A DNA stretch of 64,000 nucleotides from Tetramitus jugosus (GCA_937625935.1 OW569354.1:62001-126000), one strand, 5' to 3'. Numbered from the stretch's first letter, positions 23,825-33,362 are shown. Numbers and translations: made by a program. Notes: generated by a model not told the origin, from the sequence alone.

Positions 23825-24727
23825 ATGGGAAACAGTGCTTCATCACCCACGGTAGACACTACCACCATTGTCAACAACAATGAGCAACAACAAGACAACT
23901 CTCTCACATGTCCAGTCACTGGAAGGTCATCTTCATCCATGCCAACCAATCATCCAATGATGAACAACAATAACAACAACAACAACAACAATACGAATAT
24001 GAATAATATGGATGCAGCAGCTGCCATGGGATGTCCAGTCGCAGGATCATCCAAAAAACCAAACACTACGACCAATGACTCATCATCATCCTACAATGTC
24101 TATGGTCAAAAAATTGATCCAACCAATCATATGCCAGTCGTTCCCAATCAACAACCATACCCCGATCAGAAAAAGTCATTGGACACTGAGAGGATTCAAT
24201 CAAAGATACGCAAGGGCGGTACAGACTCCACATGGACCTATCCAAGTGAACAAATGTTTTTCAATGCACTAAAGAGAAAGAATAAGGCAGAGGGGATCAC
24301 TGAGGAAGACATGGAAGTGTTGTTAAAGATTCATAACGGGACGAATGAACGGGCGTGGAAGCTTGTGATGGAATGGGAGAATGCTCTTCATCAATGCGAG
24401 TGCAAGGACCCTACTTTACAACGATTTTTGGGAAAGCCCGCTGATTTGGCGCCAAAAGCTTGGATCAAATCTACGTTGATGGGATATCCAAAGCCATTTG
24501 ATAGACATGATTGGATTGTTGACAGATGTGGAAAAGAGGTGAGATATGTGCTCGATTTCTACTATGACGAGAAAATGTTGGAGGGTGATAATTTGACATT
24601 GGCCAAGAACGAAGATGGATTCCTCGTGCCAAGACATGTCGTGATTGATGCAAGACCTGCATTGGACAATTTTGAAAACTTGGTTGACAGAGTTAAATTT
24701 TTGTTCAAGCCAAAAACAGATTTATAA
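23825..24727 (+). CDS. HCCS: holocytochrome c synthase (cytochrome c heme lyase)
   Basis: 300 residues from the ATG of MGNSAS; an upstream in-frame ATG at 23675 is unlikely because the sequence between reads like a CAA-rich leader. Two CP heme-regulatory-type motifs lie in the disordered N-terminal third (TCPVTGR, GCPVAGSS), separated by an asparagine run. The catalytic half has TDSTWTYPSEQMFFNALKRK, PFDRHDWIVDRCG (containing the heme-ligand histidine of the family) and RYVLDFYYD, ending in VIDARPALDNFENLVDRVKF. The enzyme attaches heme to apocytochrome c in the mitochondrial intermembrane space (System III). Confidence 0.95.
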   Translation: MGNSASSPTVDTTTIVNNNEQQQDNSLTCPVTGRSSSSMPTNHPMMNNNNNNNNNNTNMNNMDAAAAMGCPVAGSSKKPNTTTNDSSSSYNVYGQKIDPTNHMPVVPNQQPYPDQKKSLDTERIQSKIRKGGTDSTWTYPSEQMFFNALKRKNKAEGITEEDMEVLLKIHNGTNERAWKLVMEWENALHQCECKDPTLQRFLGKPADLAPKAWIKSTLMGYPKPFDRHDWIVDRCGKEVRYVLDFYYDEKMLEGDNLTLAKNEDGFLVPRHVVIDARPALDNFENLVDRVKFLFKPKTDL

Positions 24728-24795
24728 AATCATTCATTGAATGAATACAAAATAATTAATTATTAATACAATTGATCATTATCTGAGCAATGTGT

Positions 24796-25817
24796 TTAGA
24801 AGAAGCCCTTCTTGAATCCCTTCTTGAAGAACTTTCTAGTTCCCTTGAACTTCATTCTCTTGAATCCCTTGTGCTTCTTGTGCTTGTGCTTATGCTTTCC
24901 ATGAGCAACAACAATGTGTTGATGAGATGGAGGATGGGCGGTATAGCCATAGGCTGGTGCAGCATGCACAGGATATCCACTGGATGGAGCTGGAGCTACA
25001 CCATATGGTTGATGATGAACTGGAGGCACACCATAAGCTGGCTGTGGAGGAGGCACGTTATACACTGGAGGTGGTGCACCATAAGCTTGTGGAGGAGCTC
25101 CATAACTTGGTTGTGGTGCATATGCTTGTTGAGGAGGGTAAGCTTGTTGTGGTTGTGGAGGATAAGCCTGTTGTGGTGGATAAGCTTGTTGTGGATATGG
25201 CTGTTGAGGAGGATAAGCTTGTGGTTGAGGAGGGTAAGCTTGCTGTGGAGGATAAGCTTGTTGAGGTTGCTGTGGATAACCATACGCTGGTTGCGGTTGG
25301 TGAGTGACGCCAAAATCTACGGCGGTCAATTCGACAGTCACATTTCCGGAGCGAACACCGCCCAAGGTGTGTGTTTGTCTTGTTGGTTGACCTCTGACGA
25401 GTGAAGCAAGTGAGATGACGCAGCTACCCATTGGATCATTGGAACCAATCATATCATAGTCATAGAATTGAAGCTTCAAGGTGTCAATTGTTGGGTTGCT
25501 CACAGGGAAGGTGTGAGTCTCATTGTACACTGGGTTGAGTTGCTTGTATTTGGTGGCAGATTTCTTGGTTGTTTTACCCACGGTCAAGTAGACATAAGGA
25601 TCTTTGAGTAAAAAAAATTATGATCATTATTGGGTTAGTGCCAATCACATTGGTAATCTGATAACACCTGGTTGAGCTTTCGAACAACAAAAAAGCTTTT
25701 TTTCCAGTTGTTGCCTTATATGAGAAAATAATAGTTGGTTGTCTTACCTGAGGTACCACCCATGTCCTTGGCAACGAGTTGGTTAGCTTGAATGAGAACA
25801 ACTTTGAGAGTTGGCAT
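24796..25817 (-). CDS. C2-domain protein with P/Q/Y repeats and basic tail, two exons
   Basis: Exon 1 (25817-25748) carries MPTLKVVLIQANQLVAKDMG; a 146-nt intron splits the aspartate codon of the classic C2 motif SDPYVYLTVG; exon 2 is 25601-24796. The product is 291 residues. Residues 1-105 form one C2 domain with calcium-site acids (KDMGGTSDPY, DYDMIGSNDPMG). Residues about 115-240 are tandem (Y)PPQQA-type repeats. The end is a His/Lys/Phe-rich tail (KHKHKHKKHK, KGFKKGFF). This resembles the small C2 proteins of protists and plants that bind membrane lipid in response to calcium. The basic tail could bind phospholipid, which is inference. Confidence 0.85.
25050..25285 (-). repeat. in-frame minisatellite encoding PPQQAY-like repeats
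   Basis: Imperfect tandem units of about 15-24 bp (plus-strand core ggataagcttgttg) lie inside the C2 protein gene and encode YPPQQA, YPPQPQ and YAPQP variants. Unit length is always a multiple of three, so copy-number change would keep the frame. Confidence 0.8.
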
Positions 25818-26184
25818 TATTGTGTGATTGATGAATGAGAAAGCGGATTACTTGTTTCGTTTGTTGGGAGGAATTTTTCTCTGTGGGCCGGGAGACGGTG
25901 ATTTTGTGAACCAAGGATTCACTCGATGGATGACATTGGTTTACGACAAATGATTCCAGAACTATGCTGGAGGGAACAAGGGGAACTTACCGATTAAGAA
26001 TGTGAAATTCTCCTTCTCCTTTATCTGTTGTAATTTTTTTCCTGTCGGGAAAAAAAAGAGCGAAACTTCACCAAACTAAAACGAAGTTGTCTCTCAGATC
26101 ATGTCTGTTTTTGTCCCAAACACGTCATTGTGGTATCTTTTCAAGATCTGTTAACAAAATTGAACAAGTAAGATCAATACAACC
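25818..26184. other. divergent intergenic region between the C2 and dehydrogenase genes
   Basis: 367 bases between two divergent starts. No gene or clear motif is seen. T-rich and A-rich tracts occur at about 26030-26060. Confidence 0.5.
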
Positions 26185-27453
26185 ATGTCATTTGTTCAAG
26201 ACGCTGCAGATTCATTGCTCTATCATTCCAAGGAGAAATCCCCAACAACTTACCACCAATCCATGAAAGCAGTTGTTTGGGAATCAGACGACAAAGTGTC
26301 CATGGTTGACCGACCAAAACCCGAGGTGTTAGAACCAGGTGATGCCATTATCCGAATCACGTCAGCCTCTCTTTGTGGAAGCGATTTGCACTTCTTCCAT
26401 CATGACTTCTCAGGAATAAAGAAGGGTGATGTGTTGGGTCACGAGGCGATGGGAATCATTGATTCTGTTGATTCTGGCGTTAACAGTTTTAAGGTCGGAG
26501 ATCGCGTGGTGATTTCTCCCGTATTATCGGATGGAACATGTAAATATTGCAAAGCTGGTTGGCCAGATAGTTGCGAGGCAACTAACACGAATGAGCAATC
26601 AAAGAGTGGGTACGGTCGAAAACACGTCGGTTTATTGGGAGATTGTCACATGACAGGAGGAGGTCACGATGGGGTTTTTGCTGAATACACTCGTATTCCC
26701 TATGCTGATTACAATTTGCTGAAAATTCCCAATTATCTACCAGATGAGAAGGTTCTGTTCCTCTCAGAGAGTCTCACATCCGCATGGCACGCTTGTGAGA
26801 ATGCAGAGATTAACAAGGATACAAAAACTGTGGCTTTGTATGGTTGTGGACCAGTGGGCTTATCCATTATCATGTGGATCAAGAAAGTGAGAGCACCAGA
26901 GTGTCAAGTAATTGCCATTGATTCTGTTCCGGAGAGGTTGAACAAGGCATGGCAATTGGGAGCAAGCCACATGATCAACTATCAAAAAGAGAATGTTCTC
27001 GAGAGGTTGAATCAGCTTGTGCCTGAAGGTCCTGATGCTTGCATTGATGCCGTTGGCTTTCTTAAGAATTCCCACGGGTTTTTGAGCAGAGTGGAACATG
27101 TACTTGGAATAGACACTCCATCTTGTCCAAAGGTCATCTCTCAATGCATCAGAGTAGTCAAGAAGCGTGGAATCGTGTCGATCATTGGAGATTATTCAGG
27201 AGATTGTGATGGTTTTCCCATTGGAGACTTGTTTGAGAAGGGAATTACTTTGCGAGCAGGTATCGTTCCTGTTCAAAGGTATTGGAAGCAATTGTTGGAG
27301 TACATTGATCAGGGAATGATCGATCCAACACAGTTAGTGACTCATTACTTTGCGCTCGACAAAGTCGAAGAGGCGTTCCAAATGTTTGACAAGAGAGGAC
27401 AGGGAGCAATTAAGATTCTCATTCAACCAGACATGCCCTTCAGTACCTCCTAG
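26185..27453 (+). CDS. zinc-dependent alcohol/formaldehyde dehydrogenase-like (MDR family)
   Basis: 422 residues. This is a medium-chain dehydrogenase/reductase with catalytic zinc ligands C64 (LCGSDLHFF), H86 and E87 (GHEAMG). The structural-zinc loop is partly kept (DGTCKYCKAGWPDSC). A Rossmann fold follows with glycine motif YGCGPVGLSIIMW, then an acidic D in VIAIDSVPERL that points to NAD. The long loop after the structural zinc and the DAVGFLKNSHG region resemble glutathione-independent formaldehyde dehydrogenase-like proteins. The substrate cannot be told from sequence. No targeting sequence is evident. Confidence 0.88.
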   Translation: MSFVQDAADSLLYHSKEKSPTTYHQSMKAVVWESDDKVSMVDRPKPEVLEPGDAIIRITSASLCGSDLHFFHHDFSGIKKGDVLGHEAMGIIDSVDSGVNSFKVGDRVVISPVLSDGTCKYCKAGWPDSCEATNTNEQSKSGYGRKHVGLLGDCHMTGGGHDGVFAEYTRIPYADYNLLKIPNYLPDEKVLFLSESLTSAWHACENAEINKDTKTVALYGCGPVGLSIIMWIKKVRAPECQVIAIDSVPERLNKAWQLGASHMINYQKENVLERLNQLVPEGPDACIDAVGFLKNSHGFLSRVEHVLGIDTPSCPKVISQCIRVVKKRGIVSIIGDYSGDCDGFPIGDLFEKGITLRAGIVPVQRYWKQLLEYIDQGMIDPTQLVTHYFALDKVEEAFQMFDKRGQGAIKILIQPDMPFSTS

Positions 27454-27607
27454 CCTTGACTTGTTTTTTCTTCCTCAGAAAAAGTTCTGGCCAAGTTCGC
27501 TCGAGTCTCGAACATTACAGAAAATAAAAACCAGTCATTTGAAATTGAACTTTGCCAAACAAACCCGATCAGAGCAACAACAAAGAACAAAGCGCAAAAC
27601 TGAACAA

Positions 27608-29065
27608 ATGACCAGAAGGAAGACTGAAAACCAAAAGTTGTTTGTCCAATGGGGAGGTGCCATTCAGGAGGAAACAGGATTAGTGATTGTTGATACTCAA
27701 AGAAACCGTTCCCACAACGCTCAAAAACAAAAGCTTCAAAAGGCGGCACGTGAGGCCTATCGTAAGAAGAGAGTGAGTAATTACCATGTGCTGAAGGGGA
27801 TTGATCCTTCTTATGTGCTCGATCATTATTGGGGACCTAGTAAAACCGAGAAGAAGAAATTCAAGGAGTTTTCTCGCCATTCTTCCATTTTACCATTGGA
27901 TATCATTGATTATGCCATTCCATTCCTGAGCACGGCAGATGTTTATCGATCGTTGATGACTGTGAGTCAATCAGTGTTCACTATCGCATGGAATCAATTG
28001 AACACGGAGCAGGTTATTCTTAATTGCCTCAAACATGGATATTGTGACACTTTGGAGCGTTGTTTCAATGAAGGTAAAGGACAGGGTATCTTAGCAAGTC
28101 CGTTGTACCATAACTTGAGGGATGAACTTAAGGAGAAGAGTGATGAAACAATGTTGCGATTATTTAAATTATTGAGCGAGTACTACTCAATCTCGTGGCT
28201 CAATAGTACAATGTTGGAAAATATCTTTCTAGGCTGTGCTCAGGAGGGGCATCATAAAGTGGTAGAGCATCTGTTGTCTCTGATGACAGAGTCAGACTAC
28301 TCTAGAACTTTTGCCAAGTATTTAACATTGGCAGTGTATCGCTTCTCTCTCGACGTACAGTGTAGGTTGCTTGTCGATGGGAGAGTTCAACTCCGCAAGG
28401 ATTTACAAAAGAAGATGTTTCAACATGCGATCACACAGATGAACAACAATGCACTTGACGATATCTTGAGAGTGGGTTCTGTACGACCTAGATTCAACAA
28501 GAATGCCATGTTGAAGCTCGCTTGTCGTTGCAACAATGTTTATGCTGTGACATGTCTCATTAAGAATTCATCGATTCATCCAGCATACAATGACAATGAA
28601 CCATTGTACATAGCGTACATTAATGATGCCATCGACGTGTTTAGTGTGCTATTGGCAGATGAGAGAGTTGGTTTGACTCATCAGGGCAAGTCCATATTGA
28701 TTGAAGCTGCGATACACGGTAAATCGGCAATGGTAAAGCTCCTACTGGATCATCCAAGCTATCAACCAGAGTTGTTGAACAAAGAATTCATTAGTATATG
28801 CAGTCAGTACAATGGCGAATACCGGAACTTGGAGACCATAAAGTTGTTGAGCTACAACGATCGGATTAATCCTGCAGCGAATAACAATCAAGCTCTTTTG
28901 ACAGCGATTCATAGTGGAAGGCTAGACGTAGTCCAACTGTTGATTAAGAATCCCAGGGTTGATCCTGCATTGAATGATCATGCAGCATTGAGCTTAGCAA
29001 ATCGAATGGTGGAGAAGAAACCCAACAGCCTTCAGAGGAAGGATATTGTGCAATTGCTCACGTGA
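27608..29065 (+). CDS. F-box-like and ankyrin-repeat protein
   Basis: 485 residues from the first ATG inside the open frame that does not overlap the preceding dehydrogenase; the frame is open further upstream but overlaps that gene. The basic N-terminus (about 90 residues) precedes an F-box-like helix set, ILPLDIIDYAIPFLSTADVY. The rest is helical repeat with ankyrin signatures, clearest at GKSILIEAAIHGKSAMVKLL and QALLTAIHSGRLDVVQLL. Such proteins usually serve as SCF ubiquitin ligase substrate adaptors; that role is inferred. Similar F-box/ankyrin genes form large families in amoebae, so an expanded family is likely. Confidence 0.75.
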   Translation: MTRRKTENQKLFVQWGGAIQEETGLVIVDTQRNRSHNAQKQKLQKAAREAYRKKRVSNYHVLKGIDPSYVLDHYWGPSKTEKKKFKEFSRHSSILPLDIIDYAIPFLSTADVYRSLMTVSQSVFTIAWNQLNTEQVILNCLKHGYCDTLERCFNEGKGQGILASPLYHNLRDELKEKSDETMLRLFKLLSEYYSISWLNSTMLENIFLGCAQEGHHKVVEHLLSLMTESDYSRTFAKYLTLAVYRFSLDVQCRLLVDGRVQLRKDLQKKMFQHAITQMNNNALDDILRVGSVRPRFNKNAMLKLACRCNNVYAVTCLIKNSSIHPAYNDNEPLYIAYINDAIDVFSVLLADERVGLTHQGKSILIEAAIHGKSAMVKLLLDHPSYQPELLNKEFISICSQYNGEYRNLETIKLLSYNDRINPAANNNQALLTAIHSGRLDVVQLLIKNPRVDPALNDHAALSLANRMVEKKPNSLQRKDIVQLLT

Positions 29066-29299
29066 CACATGTGAATTGCGATTCGGGAACTGGGAACGAA
29101 AAAAGAAGACCTTTACAAAAACTTGTCGATCAAGAATGACTATTTTTCTCGAAATAACTCGGTTGAGTGACAAAGGTTGAGTCGGATAGATCCCGAAAAT
29201 AGGGATTGTGAATAAAAAGGAAGGTGTTTTTGAGCTAGCTGCACACTCCTCTAACAACAAGAAACGCAACAAGAACCAAGTACAATCAATACACACAAA

Positions 29300-30055
29300 A
29301 TGGTCGATATCATTAAGAAGGATCTGAAAACTGAACAACTGACAAATATCATTGAGACACAACCTGTCTTGGACAAGGTGGAAACTCTTGTTCACAAGGA
29401 TGTCATTGAGAGAGAACACATTCATGAGACTATCAAGCAAGATGAGATTGAGATTCATGAGAAGCCAATTCTCAAGGAAGTTCTTCATCCTCAACGAGAG
29501 ATTCACGTGCAGGAAAAGGACGAGTATGAAACTATTGGACTCAATGAGGCTCAACTTCAAAGAGACAGATTGTTGAGAGATATGAGAGAAGCTGACTCAT
29601 CCCACCGTGTTATTATGGAAGAGAAGAGAGATGTGACTGTAGAGCACATGGCTCCTACTCTGGACCAAGAGAGAATTTTGACAAGAGAGGTCATTGAAAA
29701 GCCAATAGTCACTGAAGTTCATCATCAACCAGTCAAGGAGGTTCATGAACGTGAGATTCACAAGACTGTGTACGAACAGCCTTTTGTCAAGGTTATTCGT
29801 GATGCGCCAAGTGTTGAGACCGTGTCATCCACTACTTTTATGGAGACTGGTCCTGTCGCTTCATCCACCTTTGTTCATGATCCGACAGCAACCACTTTTA
29901 CAACTGGTACCTACACCACTGCTCCTACAGCAGTCCCAGTTACAACTACCACTCAAAGTTCATCCTTTGGAAACAAGTTGAGCAATTTTAAGGAGAACGT
30001 CAAGGAGAAGTTACACATGGGTGGACAAGACACTACCACAACAAGAAAGTTGTAA
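29300..30055 (+). CDS. hydrophilic, helix-rich stress-type protein (LEA/CAHS-like composition)
   Basis: 251 residues, almost free of cysteine and tryptophan. Residues 10-165 are built of repeated E/H/V/I/K phrases such as EVHEREIHKTVYEQPFVKV, HEKPILKEVLHPQREIHV and IEKPIVTEVHHQPVKEV. The spacing gives an amphipathic helix with a regular charge pattern. A T/V/A/P-rich linker follows, and the end is a short basic FKENVKEKLHMGG segment. Composition and phrases recall LEA-like fungal proteins and tardigrade CAHS proteins, but similarity of low-complexity helix can be convergent. No enzymatic domain is seen. A role in desiccation, encystment or membrane binding is a hypothesis. Confidence 0.7.
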   Translation: MVDIIKKDLKTEQLTNIIETQPVLDKVETLVHKDVIEREHIHETIKQDEIEIHEKPILKEVLHPQREIHVQEKDEYETIGLNEAQLQRDRLLRDMREADSSHRVIMEEKRDVTVEHMAPTLDQERILTREVIEKPIVTEVHHQPVKEVHEREIHKTVYEQPFVKVIRDAPSVETVSSTTFMETGPVASSTFVHDPTATTFTTGTYTTAPTAVPVTTTTQSSSFGNKLSNFKENVKEKLHMGGQDTTTTRKL

Positions 30056-30152
30056 ATTGTAAATATAAAATAATCTTCATTGTAATCAATGATTTGTTCC
30101 TTATTGTACAAACAGAGACCCTTTATTTGGATTGGTTGGTGGTATGATACAA

Positions 30153-31202
30153 TTAAATAAACTTGTGCTCAGCAAACCAAGTCAGAGTGTCCAACAATGT
30201 GTCCTCTCTTGGTCTTAGTGTGACTTCTGGAGCCAAGGTTAGCAAAGTAGAGATATCAACCTTGAAAGTCTTCTTTTCAGCATCTTCCAAATCACCTTCT
30301 ACGACTGGAGTAATGGATGAAAATTTTTGTGCCAAAGGATGATCTTCAGGCAACTTTTCCAAGGCATATTTCCTCAATTGGAGGAGGTCCTTTGCCCAAA
30401 CAGATCCGGAAGCGGCCATGAACAGTCTCTTGTTTGCGCAATTGTCACGTTTTGCCACAGCAATATGAGCCTGGGCAATGTCTCGTACGTCGACCAAGGC
30501 AGGTGATGGAATGGCTTTTACAGATGACTGCTCGAACAATGTTTTCAACTGTCCCATAAACACCTTGAGGGAAGTATTGAATTCACTCGTGGATTGGTAG
30601 TCGTTCAATGGTGGACCGAGAACGTAGCCTGGGAGCAACGTAGTCACACCAAATGAAGGCTTCTCTGTTTCCACAAAGTTCCATGCAGCTTTCTCACTCA
30701 CAGTCTTGGAGTATGGATAAGGAGAGGTGGCAGCTGTAGCTTCCGTGTTCCAATCCTTCTCAGTGTACACCTTGTCCGGAATAATGTTCAATAGATTGAA
30801 GATCGCAGTACCCGAACCAGTAATGACCACGCGCTTCACCGTAGAAGCGGCATATTTTTGACAGGCGCGCAAAATGCTCAATGTTCCTTCAACGGCTGGA
30901 ACTACGATATCCCGCTCGACATTCTCCGACGTGTAAAAGTAGGGGGAAGCAACGTGAAACACGAAATGGACACCTTGGACAACAGAGTCAAACGCAGAAT
31001 CATCAGTCAAGTTTGCGACTTGATGCCACTCAATCTTTTTTCCCACACGTTCAGCGTAATCGTTCAGATGCTTCACCTTGTGAGTTTCAGACAGGTTTCT
31101 CATGGTAGCACGGATCTGATTGATACTGGCATCATCGAGCAATTGGTGAATAATGTGAGAGGCAATGTAGCCTGATCCTCCAGTAACGAGAACAACAGAC
31201 AT
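30153..31202 (-). CDS. extended short-chain dehydrogenase (dihydroflavonol reductase/epimerase-like)
   Basis: 349 residues. The Rossmann motif is at the N-terminus (VLVTGGSGYIASHIIHQLL). The HVASPYF segment, GTLSILRACQKY and the catalytic SPYPYSKTVSEKAAW (YxxxK) follow in the usual order, then a PGYVLGPPL loop and a VDVRDIAQAHIAV segment. This is the NAD(P)-dependent epimerase/dihydroflavonol-4-reductase/cinnamoyl-CoA reductase group. The substrate is unknown; related fungal and protist enzymes reduce aldehydes or ketones such as methylglyoxal. It converges with the preceding gene with 97 bp between stops. Confidence 0.85.
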   Translation of the reverse strand: MSVVLVTGGSGYIASHIIHQLLDDASINQIRATMRNLSETHKVKHLNDYAERVGKKIEWHQVANLTDDSAFDSVVQGVHFVFHVASPYFYTSENVERDIVVPAVEGTLSILRACQKYAASTVKRVVITGSGTAIFNLLNIIPDKVYTEKDWNTEATAATSPYPYSKTVSEKAAWNFVETEKPSFGVTTLLPGYVLGPPLNDYQSTSEFNTSLKVFMGQLKTLFEQSSVKAIPSPALVDVRDIAQAHIAVAKRDNCANKRLFMAASGSVWAKDLLQLRKYALEKLPEDHPLAQKFSSITPVVEGDLEDAEKKTFKVDISTLLTLAPEVTLRPREDTLLDTLTWFAEHKFI

Positions 31203-31490
31203 GTTTTAAAGAAGTTTTTGTTTGATTTTGTTTGTTTTTTGTTGTAGCTGATCACACAAGAGATCCAAGCCTCGAACTTTTGAGGGGTCCGCGCATCGCC
31301 ACTGGCGAATAGCGAACCATTACCAAGAGTGGCGTTCTTCCGAATTGTGCACAGATGTTCCACCCAACAAGGCAGTGCGCTTGCGAAGCGTTTTGCGTGC
31401 CGAGCTTGCGACGGTTCTTTCTTTTTTGTATTTTTTGCTCACTTTATTGTCTTTTGTTTTCTTCGGCCATCGCTCTTGATTAATTCTGCG

Positions 31491-32247
31491 TCATTGTTGT
31501 TTCGCTTTTGTTGTGGTGAAGAGGTGAAGGAGAGTCGTGATACATCTCCGTTTCACCCCATTCACATAAATTCTTGCTTTTTTTACGGCCACTGCTACTC
31601 TGACTCCACTGGCTACCAAGCCATCGGTGATATCTTCGATGGCACTCGTTTCGATGCCCATCATACCTGTTAGATATTCTCTGCTAGTCCACCGCAGTGC
31701 TCTTTTTTCAATCTTTCCGTTCTTGAGTCTAACATTATCGAACCATATGTCGATACAACTGTCAGCTGACACTCCCAGGCTAATTAGTTCCTTACCCACT
31801 GTCAGTGCTAGACACCGTCTAGCATGGACAGACCTGGAACAACGTACCAAGCAGTGTAAGACACTCTCGGGTTCTTTTTTGCACCAGGAGCACATGATAG
31901 ACGCATCATGGGGGTTGTAAAGGCCTCTAACAACTTCCTCTGTGTGGAGAGTTCCACTTCTCACTTGAAGTTGGAACCATTCTATCCACACCATGAGGAT
32001 ATTTCAGGAAGGAAAAGTCAGCACCACTGTAATTTGCTGCCTTTTGCCACCACCATCTGTCACTGCCCTCCACTCGACTATTGCGCTCTTGATCAAACAA
32101 GGATTGAAGGTGCTGTCTACTCTCTACCCTCAGTTCACCTTTATACAATGCAGGCTCGTCACACGACCGGAGACTTCGGCATGGACAATTACACTCTCTC
32201 ATTTGAGAGATCAAGATACTAAGCAACTGATGCCTCTGTGCACCCAC
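31491..32247 (-). pseudogene. decayed C-terminal fragment of a non-LTR retrotransposon reverse transcriptase
   Basis: Two minus-strand open frames overlap at 31927-31994 and appear to be one coding sequence broken by a frameshift near there. The downstream frame holds a zinc-knuckle typical of the end of LINE polyproteins: CSWCKKEPESVLHCLVRC, preceded by WFQLQVRSGTLHTEE and followed by a REYLTGMMGIE segment. The reverse transcriptase catalytic core is absent, so this is a 3' remnant. Its 5' side lies about 54 bp upstream of the tRNA-Lys gene. No target duplication or clear poly(A) end was found; an A-rich patch on the minus strand at about 31416-31440 is a candidate tail. The bases 31203-31490 hold only the leader of the reductase gene and GC-rich sequence. 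Confidence 0.6.
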
Positions 32248-32300
32248 TTTTTTGTATTTTTCCGATTCGGGATATTTATTCGGAAATTAGCAACATCCAA

Positions 32301-32373
32301 GCCCGTCTAGCTCAGTCGGTAGAGCGCAAGGCTCTTAACCTTGTGGTCGAGGGTTCGAGCCCCTCGGTGGGCG
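32301..32373 (+). tRNA. tRNA-Lys (anticodon CTT)
   Basis: Acceptor stem GCCCGTC/GGTGGGC with discriminator G, D arm GCTC-AGTCGGTA-GAGC, anticodon stem CAAGG/CCTTG with loop CTCTTAA giving anticodon CTT, and T arm GAGGG-TTCGAGC-CCCTC. There is no intron. A T4 run at 32379-32382 is a likely pol III terminator. The gene sits between a retrotransposon remnant and the 3' end of the split BTB gene (stop at 32394 on the other strand). Confidence 0.96.
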
Positions 32374-32393
32374 ATGTACTTTTGCTCCTCTTC

Positions 32394-33170
32394 TTACTCT
32401 GCGTAGGCTTTGATCTGCCTAACTTCTATGAAATCTTCATGGTCATCGCATTTGGCTTCAATCCGTAGATAACGTGTCGTTGGTATCGAACATTGAATGA
32501 TTGTTGGATGAGTATGCACAGTACCATAACCACCATCGTCCCCTTCACTGCCCAATTGTGGTAGGAAGGGTGCTACAGGTGTCCAATCGAGGCCCAAGTT
32601 CCAGTCAGTGTCATTCACCGATGGTGCTGCAAGTGTAGGCAGCGTTGTCCCATGCCAATACACTCGTACATGTGACACATTTCCATCGCTGATCATACTG
32701 TACACAAAGAGTCTAGAAACGGGCACGACGCGACCCAGGTCCACAATGAGAACTCCAATCGAATGACCTGGTTGTTCATTCACCCATGTCGTACCACAGT
32801 CTGGCATCGATCGATACGACATCGTTATTGGATCACCGCCAACTAGACTCTTGGCCGGTTCGTCCAATAGCATTCCATTGTTGACCCAACCAGAGTGAAC
32901 TTGTCCGTTGAGTGTTCCTGGATTGTAAACCGTGGCGCCACTCAATCCTCCAATCTCAATCGCACGCGCATACCCACCCGTATTCAAATCATTCAACAAA
33001 TTTTCAGGCAACTGCAAATGGATTGGATGTACATCATCCACCACATCTTCATCCACACCATTGTCAATCAAACGTCTCTTCTCACGTCTCGTACTCTCCA
33101 ACTCTTCCGTAGAAGTCAACAGATCCAATCCAAAAAAGTCCGCCTCTACCAAAATTTTTCTCTTCAAGCT
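32394..33170 (-). pseudogene. 3' half of a BTB/galactose-binding-like gene split by a transposon
   Basis: The frame begins right at the transposon end and starts mid-domain: SLKRKILVEADFFGLDLL is the C-terminal edge of a KCTD-type BTB fold, where EAxFFGL is usual. It continues for about 258 residues. After a linker comes a beta-rich domain (about 170 residues) with WVNNGMLLDEP, VLIVDLGRVVPVSRLFVYS and TRYLRIEAKCDDHEDFIEV, which resembles F5/8 type C (galactose-binding-like) folds. There is no natural start; the GTG at its head belongs to the transposon terminus. With the 5' half (38710-39043) it would make a protein of about 370 residues. Confidence 0.85.
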
Positions 33171-33207
33171 CACTACTAGCGGATTAGGTAATTTTACCTA
33201 GGTAAAC
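33171..33207 (+). repeat. left terminal inverted repeat of the CACTA element
   Basis: It starts CACTACTAGCGGATTAGGTA. It matches the reverse complement of 38673-38709 at 30 of 37 positions, with mismatches at positions 9, 11, 15, 21, 25, 27 and 29. Confidence 0.88.
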
Positions 33208-33362
33208 TCTACCTAGTAGGTGACGCTTTTTACCTGGTATTCTGAGAACCAGGTAAAATATGATGCATAACCAGGTAATTGAACTAGGTAGAAACCAGGT
33301 AAAATACTAGGTCAATGGATGTGACAAATAGTGAATTGAACCAGGTAATTTTATCTAGTATG
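33188..33362. repeat. left subterminal motif array
   Basis: About ten copies of an AGGTAA/TTACCT core occur in both orientations (CTAGGTAAA, ACCAGGTAAAATA, ACCAGGTAATT, CTAGGTAGA). They end shortly before the stop of the accessory gene. By analogy with plant Spm, they are candidate binding sites for an element-encoded protein. Confidence 0.75.

Noticed and set aside
24790-25404. Long plus-strand frames opposite the C2 gene
   Set aside because: They are antisense translations of the P/Q/Y repeat and basic tail; the minus-strand reading gives a real C2 domain joined by a clean intron.
31329-32468. Several plus-strand frames across the retrotransposon remnant and tRNA-Lys
   Set aside because: They have no recognisable content and run through the tRNA gene; the minus strand carries the zinc-knuckle motif.
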